This document shows, piece after piece, positions 12,701 to 22,925 of a stretch of 64,000 bases of DNA; position 1 is the stretch's first letter, and every line of letters begins with the position of its first letter. The notes below the pieces were generated by a model that did no database searches, was not told where the DNA came from, and saw only the letters and a program-made list of their open reading frames with translations. Source of the stretch: Gordionus sp. m RMFG-2023 (Eukaryota; Nematomorpha; Gordioida; Chordodea; Parachordodidae); contig NC_088777.1 in the NCBI RefSeq assembly GCF_954871325.1, positions 39,285,366-39,349,365 on the forward strand, in the 5' to 3' direction. The position numbers were made by a program, and so were the translations under genes.

Positions 12701-15700
12701 ATCGCCCTAAATTATATAAAGTAGAATAAAATGAAATTTTATATTAATATGTTTTACCTATAAAAACAATTCCCATCACCTTCAATTTGCACCAGGATGG
12801 TGGGTTCACCAAGTTGTTTCCCATAGTCTACATCCCGACAACGTTTGGGAGGTTTTAGACCATATATTTTAGCATGATATTTTTTCCATACCTTTGTTGT
12901 AGGAAAAAAATATCTAGGGATATTTTCTAATTTATTTATTATCAAAATATCATCATCCAATTCTGTATACGTAATAAATTAAAAAATAAATCAAATATAT
13001 ATCAGAAATAACATTACCTATGGGAGTTTGGATTGATAAAATCCCTGTCAAGCTGAATATTTTTATCTTCAAACTCAACATTTTGGGAACCACTATCTAT
13101 AAGTTACACACGTGCTGCTTTATTTTCAAAAAATAATTCAAATATATCCTATATACAATACCTCTGGGAGACTTTGGATCAACAAACTCTGTAGCAAGTG
13201 GAATAATTTCATCATAAAGGCCATTTTAGGAACTACTATCTAAAGGCAATGCATTAATTATAATAAAAACATTAAAAATAATTATAAGGCTATTATTTAA
13301 AAAATATTATAAGATTATCATTCAAAAGTTAATTCAAATATATATCCTAAATACAATACCTCTGGGAGAGTTTGGATCAACAAACTCCGTAGCAAGTGGA
13401 ATAATTTCATCATAAAAGCCATTTTGGGAACTACTATCTAAAGGCAATGCATTAATTATAATAAAAACATTAAAAATAATTAATAAGGCTATTATTCAAA
13501 AAATAATTATAAGATTATCATTCAAAAGATAATTCATTACTTTTCAGCTATTATTTGATTAGTTTTATTAATCCCCAAATGCCCTCCCATAGCAATACCT
13601 GCAACTGTAGATACACCCCCCTCATGTATTGTTTTAATTTTTTTTTTGTTCATCTCCTGTCAGTATAACTTTTCTTTCTTCTAAAATAATATTAAATTAT
13701 ATATATAATAATATTTGTGATGCAGAAAAAATATATATAATCAATGGCTAGAATAATAAACTGCACTTAATTTTGTCATACAATTTTAGTTGTATATATA
13801 TAATACCTAACTTTAATAAATTAATTATGCAATCATTTATAAGCCCAATATACATTATAATAAAAGTATCTAACATTTACTTTTCATCTTTATGTGATAA
13901 TCTAAATTAAATTTTAGTTGTAAAATAGCATTTAATAATGCCTATATGTAAAATTTTATCAAATGTTCTTACATATATATATATATACACTTACATTTGT
14001 AGCTATAATTAATTTTAGATGAAAAAAAGATAATAATCATGAGCATTTTTTAATGTTAAAAAATAATATATTGCATTAAACTTATAATGGCTAATTTTAA
14101 TAAATTAATCATGACATATCTAAAATTTACTTTCCCCATAGAATAATTGATTTTCTATAATCTTGAAGGCGGTGCATTGGAACTTTAGAACATTTTAGGA
14201 AGTCATATATATCATTATAATTTGAGCTAAAATATTCCTGAAATAAAAAATATATTGTTAAAAATTTACTTCATAATGAAAAAGAATTTCAAATTAAATT
14301 GTATTATATAGAAATATTTCTAATTTGACAGCCTCATTCAAATCTGACGTTTTAAAAGTATATTTAAATTAATAATGCGAGATTTTAAAAATATCTATGA
14401 GATTTTGAAATATTGAATAGCCGTGAGATTTTGATGATTTAAATGGCCCCCAATGTATTTGAAGCGATAAAAATCAAAATCTCATGAAATCACTTTCACA
14501 CGGTGTCAGCCGTGAGATTTTGATCGTGTGAGAATCGAAATCTCACTGTAATCACTTTCACACGTTACACCGGAACGTTTTGAAAATTAATATGTTAAAT
14601 TTTAATTTATTACATTATTAAAAATAATAAATGTCGTGAGTAGTGTTGTTAAACGGCTCGATATGAGTCTATTTTTAAAAACGGTTAACTCAATGTTTTA
14701 CCCAGAAAAGTATTGTCTACACCTGCGTGCCATCTATGACCAAAATCTTCAGGCTTGCATAATATTTTTCTGAATAAAATGCTGCGGAAATAAAGTAAAG
14801 CAATTTATTCTAATATAATAGTCAAAGCTAAAATCTCCGTAATGCTTTTTTTTCTATATCCGTAATGGTATTATGACCTGTCCTGCATGGCCACTTGTCT
14901 TACTTATTTTAGTATTAATATATACTAGTGAAACTCTTGGGTCAGCCCAGCCTGAACCAGCCCGTAGAAAATTTTGACAAGGTTGATCGCCCTGGCCCAT
15001 AAATTATTTTTGCGTCCTGCATTATCATAGAACTTTGTGATTGAATTTAATATCTTTAAAAGATGGTTTGAGGCTGATATTTATAACCTTTTGGTAATAT
15101 TTGTCAATATTTTATGGAGTTTTTTTTTTACAAATTTGATGCAGTTTTGACGATTGACTTAAATGTTTGTATACTTTCTTTTAGTGTGTTCTGTTCTGCG
15201 TACCCTCATTAGGATGGTGTTTTAATAGATATAAAATGAGTATTTCTAAATTATTTAATATTTTGCTCTTTTACACTTTTTGCTGATTAAATATAATGAG
15301 AAGCACATCTATAATTAAATATTTCGAATGTATTTCTATTGATAAAACCTATCTTTTCAAATAGTAAATTAAATTTTCTTAATATTATAAATGCTTAAAA
15401 TTTACTTTTTTCGTGTATTTCATTTTTCTCCCCTTAACCTCATTTAAACTGAATTCCAGATTAGTCCGCGCTCCCCAACTTATTTTTCCTGTCGACTTAA
15501 AGCCGAACTTGTTATTTATACCTCCTATTTATATACTTGGTTTTATTAAAAAAAATTAGGAATTGCCAGATGTTCCTTTGTATTACAAAATGGATAAAAT
15601 GACAAGTAGTTTGCAAATGAGCGTTCCCAAATCTACGGTCATAAAGTATTTTGCTTTAAATTTTATAAATAAAGAAATAATGGTCTGCAAAATCCGACCC

Positions 15701-18700
15701 AACCCACCAACCCATTTTTTTCAGGTAGGTTGGGTTTGCAAATATTTTTGTCACAATTTAGAATTTTAATATCAATAAATCTTGGCTGGATTATATATGA
15801 CTTTATAAATTTGTTCATTTTAGATTATTTTTAAAATTTTATTTTGAACTTAGCGTTGGTTAAGAATAGTGTTGTTTATTTATTTTATTGTAAAAATTAC
15901 AACCCAATTTGTTGGTGATTAGGTCTGCTCTGAGCACAAATCCCGAGTACAGAACCTAAGAAAACCTGGTGCTTGTACTTGGAGCAAACCCAGAGTACAA
16001 ACCCTGAGCAACCCGAGCACGAACCGGACACACATATCCTGGACAAAAACCCATTTATTTTAAGTTGTTCTTTTCTTGACCTTATGAAAGTATATACGTT
16101 TAATATCCTAATCAATTGATCTATTCAGTTGGAGGTAACTTCCCCCCTTAATTATGGAGTCTAAGCCAAAAAAAAGCAACTTAAAACAAATGGTTTTTGC
16201 TCAGGGTTCGTACTTCTGATTTATACCCGGGGTTTGCCCAGATTTTTTACAAGTTTGTTTCTGGTTCATACTCAGGGTACTTGCTCGGGATTTGAACATG
16301 GGGTTTGCTCAAGTTTGGGTTTATGCACATATTCTCAGAGCAGCCCCGAGAATTTAAATTGGATCATAATTTTTACAACCAGGAAAATTGACAACACTAG
16401 TTAGGAATATAGAATTCACTTTCTTACTTTACATATGGTTTATTTTTTCCTTTCGCGCTCTTATTTCTTATATGATTTATTTTTTACTATATATATAAAT
16501 GTTTATTTTACCGCAAAGTTGTTAAACGCTACTTTTAAAAGTAGCGCGCTACCGCTATCGCTATTTGTCAAAAAAAAGTAGCTCGCTATTAGCTAATTTT
16601 TATTAAAAAAATTTACAAACAAATTTATTTTTTGCTTATAACGTTATTGTATAGTAAATATATAAAAATCAACATTTATAAATATTAAAATATAGTTAGT
16701 TTTGATTATAAAAAAATTTATGTAATAAAAATAAATATTTATGGTAATTTGTTGCATTTTAATAATAAAATCATTTCAATATTATCATCCCCAAGTCTAG
16801 AGCGACGATCAGAAAGTATAAGTTTTGCCTTACTAAATAATCTCTCGACACTAGCACCTGAGGGTAAGGGCGTATTTAATCTTATACACATATTTTTATA
16901 GATTTCAATAATTTTATTTGCATGGCATCCTATTATCATTTTGAGGGCTAATGCCACAATCTTCTTTTTAATGTCCTAGGGTCTAGCCAATGGCCTGTGA
17001 TTCCCAAATAAGCTCAAAAATATTTAATCAGATCAATTTATAAATATAAATAAGTTTTTACCTTCTGTGTCCAACTATCTCTCGTGGTACATATATATGA
17101 TATCTCTGATGACTCTACTATTAGAACATCTTTCATCATTTTAAAGTTATCTGCTATTTTATTCATTAATGTCTGGCGGCATATAATTGTTGTACCAGGG
17201 GTTAGAGTTTTAATCATCATGGTAAATGATGTATTATCAACTAAGGACATTGGCTGAACTGTATAGTATAAATTATAAAATCAACAATAACTTTATCAAC
17301 CAATTTCTGAGAAATATTGTCATTTGCATTATTAATTAATTTGGTTTGAATTGAATTAGTCTTTTTGGATGTAGAGTCGCCTATACCAAAATTATTTAGA
17401 TGTTTCTCCATTTCCTTAAAACTAATGAACAGTCTTATAAAATAAATATTATTAGAATGTAAAAATGACAATTTACCTTTAGATGTTTCTTGAGGTTATA
17501 GCTTATGATTGATTTGAGGAAATATTTTTTTTTACATTTTAAACAAATAAATTTGAAACCAGTTTTGGTTATATATTTATTTAAAAAAAATTTCAAATCT
17601 AGGGAATAGAAATTTGTATTATAGCTGCGATAACATTTTAAATTATTAACACGTGATTTAGGTTTATAATACAAATGAAAATATAAATTACAAATTGTAA
17701 TTATATTTCAATTTCAAAATTAATAATAAATCATAAAAATTATAATTTATTATGATATTATATTTAAATTTTCATGTTTATACTTACCTTCATTATATTT
17801 TTTAAAAGTAGCCAAGTAGCGGCTACTTAGCTACTTTCAAAAAAAGTAGCGCGCTAAAAAATTAAATAATTACAAAAAAATTGCCGCTTTAGCTATAGCT
17901 ACCAAAAAAGTTAGCGCGCTACTTTAACAACTCTGTTTTACCGTTTATTATTCAATTCAACGCAATACAATGAATAAAAATCATATTATAAAAAAAATCA
18001 TATATAAAAGAAAAAACTATCTTTTACATTAATTTCAAGGCTTTTTATTCTTTTTATTCTTTTTATTTATTTATTTATTTCTTGTTAATATACACCATAT
18101 TATCGATTTTGTTAATTATCATTATTCATTCCTAATATATTCATTATTTTTCATGCACCAACCGACTCGTGTTTAAATTGCCCTTCCTTGACAGATTTAT
18201 CTTATGTTCAGGTCGGGTAGAAAAATGCGATTCTAAGTAGAATTAAGTCCAAAAACTTTTGTCTCTTGCCCTTTATAAGAATTCTCGAATTATTATATAA
18301 AAAATGAATTCTATTAAATACAATTTTATATATTATAATACAACAAAAAATGAATATTAAATGATAATCCCAATTAGTTACATTAACAAATGAAATTTGA
18401 TATTTTGTGACTTCCGAAATTTAAAGGGTTTAATCTTGTTCTTGATTTGTAAAGTCACATCGAATTGCTTTTTTAAATATATTTTAAATTGTCTCAGACT
18501 AAACTAATTATGTATTCAATTTTATAACAATCTAGGTTCAATTTAAATTGCAATATAAATAATTAAGAAATTTTCTTATCGATGTTCATACGATGAAATT
18601 AGTGATAATTTTACAAGCATACAATGATTTGTTGATATTTAATTCCATTCTTTTAAACCAAATTATATGAATCGTAAAAAAGTTATAAATAAAATTTAAA

Positions 18701-21700
18701 AATTTACCTCGGTAGTATCTCCTTAATAATAAAAAATATATTAATCTGGCTACCTCATCATATAACAAACGAATCTTAAGTTAGCTTGTCAATAAATGCA
18801 TCATAAACAAACATAACTTTTTATAGATCCGCTATACTCAATGCAGGTTATAGGGTAAGCATATCTCATTGTGACCCTGGATCGATAAAAACCGATGCCC
18901 CTCTTAACGTACTATGGGGAATATTCACGTGTTGGGTTAGGCTATTTTAATATTATAATATATATTTATTTAATTTATCCCTTTATACTTAGCCCTTATG
19001 AAAAATTTAAAATATCAAACTTCTACCATAAAAAAATTAAGAATTAAAGTATTTACTTCCTAAAAACAATGATAGTTTAAAAAAAAAGATTATTATAAAA
19101 TTTATTTGATATCGGCAAATATCGATTGTCAAAGTTTTATTTTATTTTTTTATTAATCAAAATGAAATCAGGCTCTATTGAATAAAATCGATCCCGAAAA
19201 ACTTAAAAGCGATATAGCCAAACGAATAATTAGTCAAAATTTTAAGTAACAATTATTTCTATCATTATAGTCTAAAATTATTATACCCCTTTTATCATTC
19301 ATTATATACCTAACCATGGAAGTTTAAATATTTTCTTAAAAAACGCTCATTTGGGTAAGCCTTATAAGGAATTGAGTTTTTAAATAATAATATGGTACGG
19401 CTTATCTCCACCCCATCAATTATTACATTAATGGTCTTTTCTTTAGGCTAGTAATAATTGTCCACTTGTCAGCTTTGTTTTTAAGTAAACATTCAGGGGC
19501 AGGCGGGTTATTACTTTTCAACCACACACTTGGTGAGGGAAAGAAGAGGCAGTTGTTAAAGTGAAAAATTTATTTTTAAAGCTTATAAATGTACATTTCA
19601 AATCGATTATTATAAGTAAATATTTTAGGGAGATAAATAATTTTAAGCATCCTATTTTACTGCTGCCATCTAGATAATTAAGCTTGATCTCTCGACTGCC
19701 TATTGATGTTTTATGACAATATTATAACTTTTGATGATTTATTGGTGCCGGCTAGTTGATATCATGAATACTTTTAATTGACCGTAATAACAATTCACAA
19801 TCCCAAATTTATGGGGTCTCATTGATTGACAATATAAAGCTAAGATATTATTATTTTTGCGATGCGAAGGGATCCTAGTAACATTTGTTGGGATCATCGG
19901 TTTTCGCTGGAATCCTTTGTTCGAACTCTTTAAAAAAGGCTAGGGCATGAGGGCCGAGCAATGTTAATGTCATGTCGATTATGGGTAAGAATTTAAGGTT
20001 AGTAGATAATGGTGGCAAATGTTTATTCATTTCAGCGTCTATAGGAGCATCGTATTGAACTACCATCTGTTTTCAAAGATTCTGTAGGCACTGCGTTCCT
20101 CGTGAATCTTTCAATATGATTTCATTCCCTCTACACATGAGATTGAAATTATGTGCCTAACAGAATGGATACTCAATCTTTAATTTAGAGACCTAGCTTG
20201 GTTATAAGCTACCTTACCGACAAAATCCAGTGGCATTGGCATAAGGTGACCCATTCATATCCTCACGTCTATCATGTTAGCCCATCATAATTTCACTCAC
20301 AAAGTACTCTGACTTCTTGCTTCTACAGGCGACCCATCTTTGGAAATCTTTATCCTTAATCGACACACCTTTCCCGCGCATAAGAATGACTAGGATAACT
20401 CTTTAGTTGGCAACTCCGTTGCATAAATTAAATCTAGGAACCAATTCGAGAACTATTCCCTACTATTTTCTATCTCAGAAAGGAACGACAAATTTCTGAA
20501 GCCTTCCAATCGAAAACCTTGACCAACTGTTAAGCATCGATGAGCTACGTTAAGCCATCGATTTAAGACTTAATTGTGATATGGTAATACCTTATTACCT
20601 TCTCTGCTATATATCCGACAACTCCAAAAGCCACCTCTCTGCATTGCAAGCGTTGCTGAGTTAGATTTTTCAGACACTCAAAATGCAACGATACTCTAGC
20701 CAGCACATTAAAATCTGCCGCTATCTCTTCAACCCTTGAGCCCATTGAACTATACATTTCCTATGGTAAATGCTCAGATGAATCTAAAGTGATTCCTTGG
20801 GAGAAGGTGAATTCCTGACCTATAATTTTTCTGTATTAATCCTCTTGCGCCAATATAAATCGTATCTCACGGATGATGAGTTGAATAAACTTGCCATCGT
20901 TACCTACTTCATTCCTATCCATCGCCACGACATTTGAACTCTCACACCCTAGCCTTTTTTTAAAGAGCTAGGACAAAGGATCTCAATGAGAGTTACTATC
21001 TACGTCAGAGAATATCCTTGAGCATCGTCAAATTAGGGATTCTAGATACAGTCAACTAAAATTGTTCATTATGTGATCTTCCTAGACATGGCCTATAAAT
21101 CTTAAAAAATGGAAATATTGTCATAAAATATTTAAGCAGTCGAGAGATCAAGCTTAATTATCAAATAGACGGAAGTAGTAAAATCGAAGATATAGGATGC
21201 AACAATCATAATTGAAATAATTTCTCTTCCTAAAATATTTATTTAATATAGTCCGATTTAAATGTTGATTGAATTTTTACGTTGATATAGTTAATATGAT
21301 GTAAATTGATTAAAATAATTATGTATAATTAAAGCCCTGCAAAATGATTTTTTCTCTACCCAAACCCGATCCCGATCGGCGTCCGAATTTATTTTTTATG
21401 CTCGAACCCAACCCGAGCACAAATTAGTTAATCCAGCCCGAAACGGTACCTATTGAAATTTTTTTGAATAGTTCTTTGATAAAACAAAAATTATCAATTG
21501 AAATTATTTTATAAATTTATAACAGATAATATATATTTTATTTAATCTGTTAGAGTGATGTATAAAGGTGATAGATTTTTAAGTTAGAATACAAATCACA
21601 ATCATAGGAAATTGTTAATTTGGGAAATGAAAAATGACATGTGATCCTGATTTACACTTTGATGAATTTTTAAGATTATTGAAGATATTTCTAATATTTA

Positions 21701-22260
21701 ATTTTCGGGTCTCGAGTTGGCTCATAAAATATTTTCATACAAACTCAACCTCTATCACTTAAATTCAGCGGAATAATAAACGAGAGCCAAAATTTATTTG
21801 CAATATATTTTAAAAGCTACTAAAGAAAAAGAGTGACTAAAAATGATTCTATTTTTGTTTATTCACTACAATTAAAGAATTTAAAAATATTTAACTAGCT
21901 ATATTTTTCCATAAACATTGCCCATTTTAGATGAGATGATTAACTTTAGGAAATAAAAAATGCACTTAATCATTCACGATGCACTCGGAAAATTTTAAAG
22001 TGTTTTTTATTTTTCCATTAGCTATTTTTTTGCATGGAAAATATTAATTTTTAATGCACTAGTTTAAAGATAGAGGGTTATAATATATTTACAAAAAATA
22101 TAAAACTAAAACCATTATTTTCAGATTCAAAGCGGATTTCAAAACACACCCTTTAGCCATCCCGAAATCGATGAAATTTAATATGTGCCGTTTTCCTAAT
22201 TTACCACCTAACTGGGGACCTCAGACAAAATCCGTGATTAAGAAAATTAAGATAACATGA
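9742..22260 (+). CDS. TRMT1: tRNA (guanine-26,N2) dimethyltransferase, C-terminal half (TRM1/TRMT1)
   Basis: TRM1 enzymes use S-adenosylmethionine to convert G26 of tRNA to N2,N2-dimethylguanosine, in nucleus and mitochondria. Seven exons fit: 9742-9822, 10327-10390, 10574-10705, 15560-15645, 18827-18935, 19172-19245 and 22125-22260. All phases agree (2, 0, 0, 2, 0, 2) and all introns are GT..AG. Family landmarks in order are the zinc-binding pairs VYHCNGCHS and NVCQICSS, then LGGPVWNGLLHDKSF, GTQERILG, LPDVPLYYKMDK, SAILNAGYRVSISHC, SIKTDAP, and finally PPNWGP shortly before the TGA at 22258. The exon at 19172 is the least conserved but fits both phases and sequence. The catalytic methyltransferase domain lies upstream of the window or in unrecognised exons. 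Introns hold an OTU locus, two hAT elements and LINE copies. The identification is firm for the exon chain. Confidence 0.9.
10025..10140. repeat. GC-rich transposon-end block
   Basis: Inside a TRM1 intron, CCCCACCC and CCAGCCCACCCC motifs are followed by ACCCGTTCCGGGCC and TGCAGGTCTCCAC. This resembles the ends of the TAGAGRTCTGYAATGGGC family of small hAT-like elements. No second end is evident. Confidence 0.4.
11166..11250 (+). repeat. tRNA-derived SINE or tRNA pseudogene
   Basis: A perfect RNA polymerase III B box, GGTTCAAATCC (11221-11231), lies about 40 bp downstream of an A-box-like TGGGTAGTCTAGTT, and a T-rich run follows. The T-stem and acceptor strands do not pair well enough for a working tRNA. 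A tRNA-derived SINE head or a decayed tRNA is more likely. Confidence 0.4.
11366..11667. mobile_element. 302-bp hAT-like MITE
   Basis: It starts TAGAGGTCTGTAATGGGCGG and ends CCACCCAATCCAGACCTCTA, a clear terminal inverted repeat. Flanking octamers ATGCAGAT and GTTCAGAT are an imperfect 8-bp target duplication, as expected for hAT elements. It is too short to code. It sits in the TRM1 intron. Relatives of the same end occur at 30380-30400, 42875-43299 and 48812. Confidence 0.65.
12317..12962 (-). CDS. OTU-family cysteine protease domain, probably element-borne or a pseudogene
   Basis: OTU domains are cysteine proteases, usually removing ubiquitin. On the minus strand, exon 12962-12758 encodes ...GEPTILVQIEGDGNCFYR, which holds the catalytic Asp/Cys motif. 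It is spliced in phase 2 (donor GT at 12757, acceptor at 12708-12707) to AISVELTGAQNSH. Further down come WASDTEVRAMATMLNTAIF, then IYIKN and SHFENVLDYDL with the catalytic His; the stop is near 12317. The three catalytic positions are therefore present. The segment after 12706 does not read in one continuous frame, so it is either a pseudogene or has an unrecognised intron. OTU domains occur both in host deubiquitinases and in transposable elements. The integrase-type zinc finger at 13565-13690 on the same strand favours an element origin such as Ginger. Confidence 0.6.
13020..13531 (-). repeat. Tandemly duplicated exon cassette upstream of the OTU domain
   Basis: Two adjacent units of about 197 bp (roughly 13137-13333 and 13334-13531) are more than 90% alike. 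Each carries one exon-like block bounded by AG and GT on the minus strand. The distal one reads SSSQNGFYDEIIPLATEF and then VDPNSPR. It enters and leaves in phase 1, which matches the phase of the OTU exon starting at 12962. A third, diverged cassette lies at about 13020-13100 (SGSQNVEFEDKNIQLDRDF). At least one copy looks decayed. Exon duplication by unequal exchange is the likely origin. Confidence 0.6.
13560..13690 (-). pseudogene. Integrase-type H2C2 zinc finger fragment (fossil)
   Basis: A minus-strand fragment carries the pattern HEG..S, then GGHLGINKT and an isoleucine-rich end. This is the first half of the zinc-binding domain that precedes integrase cores in LTR-type elements, in Ginger DNA transposons and in genes derived from them. 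It lies just upstream, in the same orientation, of the duplicated cassettes and the OTU domain, so all may be parts of one old element. It is broken and no integrase core was found. Confidence 0.5.
14340..14580. repeat. Short direct and inverted CTCA/TGAG repeats
   Basis: GTGAGATTTTGAT occurs at about 14404 and 14511. Inverted versions (ATCAAAATCTCATG, ATCGAAATCTCACT) occur at about 14473 and 14535. The block AATCACTTTCACACG follows each inverted copy. The result is an interleaved hairpin-forming cluster of about 200 bp. It could be the end of a small DNA transposon; no function is evident. Confidence 0.55.
14641..15020. mobile_element. Left end of a TAGTGTTGT-family element
   Basis: It begins TAGTGTTGTTAAACGGCTCG, the inverse of the end at 7795-7812. 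It contains an inverted copy of the 3700-region block (AAAATCTTCAGGCTTGCAT). GC-rich CAGCCCAGCC motifs at 14945-15000 may be a separate transposon end. No matching right terminus was found. Confidence 0.4.
15867..16399. mobile_element. 533-bp non-autonomous hAT element with target duplication
   Basis: Terminal inverted repeats start TAGTGTTGT and extend about 60 bp inward (shared TTGTAAAAATTA, CCAATTT, CTGCTCTGAG). The flanks are GTTAAGAA (15859-15866) and GTTAGGAA (16400-16407), an 8-bp duplication with one mismatch. The interior is filled with GAGCACAAACCC-like subterminal repeats in opposite orientation at the two ends. No coding capacity. It lies in the TRM1 intron between exons 15560-15645 and 18827-18935. 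Confidence 0.8.
16514..17935 (-). mobile_element. 1.4-kb hAT deletion derivative with exact 8-bp target duplication
   Basis: The ends read CAAAGTTGTTAAACG and the inverse of CAGAGTTGTTAAAGTAGCGCG. Both are flanked by TTTTACCG (16506-16513 and 17936-17943). GTAGCGCGCTA subterminal repeats lie at each end. Minus-strand remnants occur in transposase order. A BED-like finger (FICLKCKKKYF, then LKKHL) is at 17560-17480, followed by SLVDNTSFTMMIKTLTPGTT and SYICTTRDSW at 17250-17060, then PSGASVERLFSKAKLILSDR at 16870-16790. The RNase-H core between 17038 and 16957 is deleted. The exact target duplication suggests a fairly recent insertion of an already deleted copy. Confidence 0.85.
19590..20066 (-). 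mobile_element. 3' end of a LINE (restriction-endonuclease type), inverted
   Basis: On the minus strand the segment with LGPHALAFFKEFEQRIP matches the C-terminus of the LINE at 49.7-52.25 kb (LALAFFKKL). It is followed towards 19590 by a 3' untranslated region. That untranslated region pairs with the one at 21080-21280 in opposite orientation, for example GATCTCTCGACTGC at about 19690 against 21134. The copy starts abruptly at 20066, head to head with the next entry. Confidence 0.75.
20067..21280 (+). mobile_element. 5'-truncated LINE fossil, plus strand
   Basis: Degenerate plus-strand matches to the LINE at 49.7-52.25 kb follow in order. They are ALRS (about 20090), LTEWILNL (20155), ATLPTKSSGIGIR (20210), the Cys/His block near 20640, STLKSAAISSTLEP (20705), IPWEK (20795) and LRQRISLSIVKLG (21000), then a 3' untranslated region to about 21280. 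Many stops and frame changes are present, for example TGA after GIGIR and TAA within the thumb-like region, so the copy is old. It lies in the last TRM1 intron. Confidence 0.8.
21310..22120. other. Intron tail with one GC-rich transposon-end block
   Basis: A block at 21335-21450 (CAAACCCGATCCCGATCGG and CCCAACCCGAGC) and a smaller one at 21710 (GGTCTCGAGTTGGCTC) look like transposon ends. The rest is AT-rich intron sequence up to the TRM1 terminal exon. Confidence 0.35.
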
Positions 22261-22450
22261 TTATATATTTTAAAAATGTAAAAATCGCGAAATATAAGTT
22301 AACGTTTTATTTTTCAAACAATTCATTTAAATCATATAAATTATTGTATTTTGATATAAATTATATACCTGACAAAACAAAAATTGATTTAAATGGTCGA
22401 ATTTTTAAGCATAATATTATAGCCAAGACAGCCCTTTAATCTTAATTGTA

Positions 22451-22456
22451 ATAAAA
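22451..22456 (+). promoter_or_regulatory. Candidate polyadenylation signal of the TRM1 gene
   Basis: AATAAA lies about 190 bp after the TGA at 22258-22260. In DNA this AT-rich such hexamers are common, so support is modest. Confidence 0.3.
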
Positions 22457-22465
22457 TTTATTATT

Positions 22466-22620
22466 ATGAGTAATGAACTGATCGACGATGGCTCTTTTTT
22501 TCTAAGACTTTCGTTCATACCAGTTTGGGCCTTACTCACTTTTTACACACATTTAAGCCTGCATGTACAATTTAATTTCGATAAAATTTATACTTGATAT
22601 CTATGAAGAAATTTATTTAG
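22466..22620 (+). CDS. Small hydrophobic open frame, possible first exon
   Basis: An ATG at 22466 opens a 51-codon frame beginning MSNELIDDGSFFLRLSFIP, then VWALLTFYTHLSLH. This gives one good membrane-spanning segment after a short acidic N-terminus. A possible donor (CAT followed by GTACAA) is at about 22565. The piece is GC-richer than its surroundings and lies about 200 bp after the TRM1 stop. No downstream exon could be joined with matching phase. I do not recognise a family. It could be a first exon of a membrane protein or a chance frame. Confidence 0.25.
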
Positions 22621-22925
22621 TTACTGCTATTCCTCGACTGGGTGTGAAGTTTTCGCCAATTCCTTACTTTATTTTTTTAGTTAAGTTATTTGAATTTTTT
22701 ATATTTTTATGAAAATCAAAAGTTTAATAATCCTTTATATGTACTTCGGATAAGAAAAATTATCTTTAACTAATACGTTTCCCACTTTAAAAAAACAATA
22801 ACATTAAAGTTTATTTAAATTTAATCATTCATTAATGATAGCTACAAATATATATTTACCTTACACACTTTTATACTAATAAAATGTTACGACCAAGGTG
22901 AAATTATGTAAATATTGTTACTAAC

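Noticed and set aside
19590-21280. A DNA transposon with long terminal inverted repeats
   Set aside because: The repeats are 3' untranslated regions of two LINE copies in opposite orientation; LINE coding remnants sit directly inside both arms.
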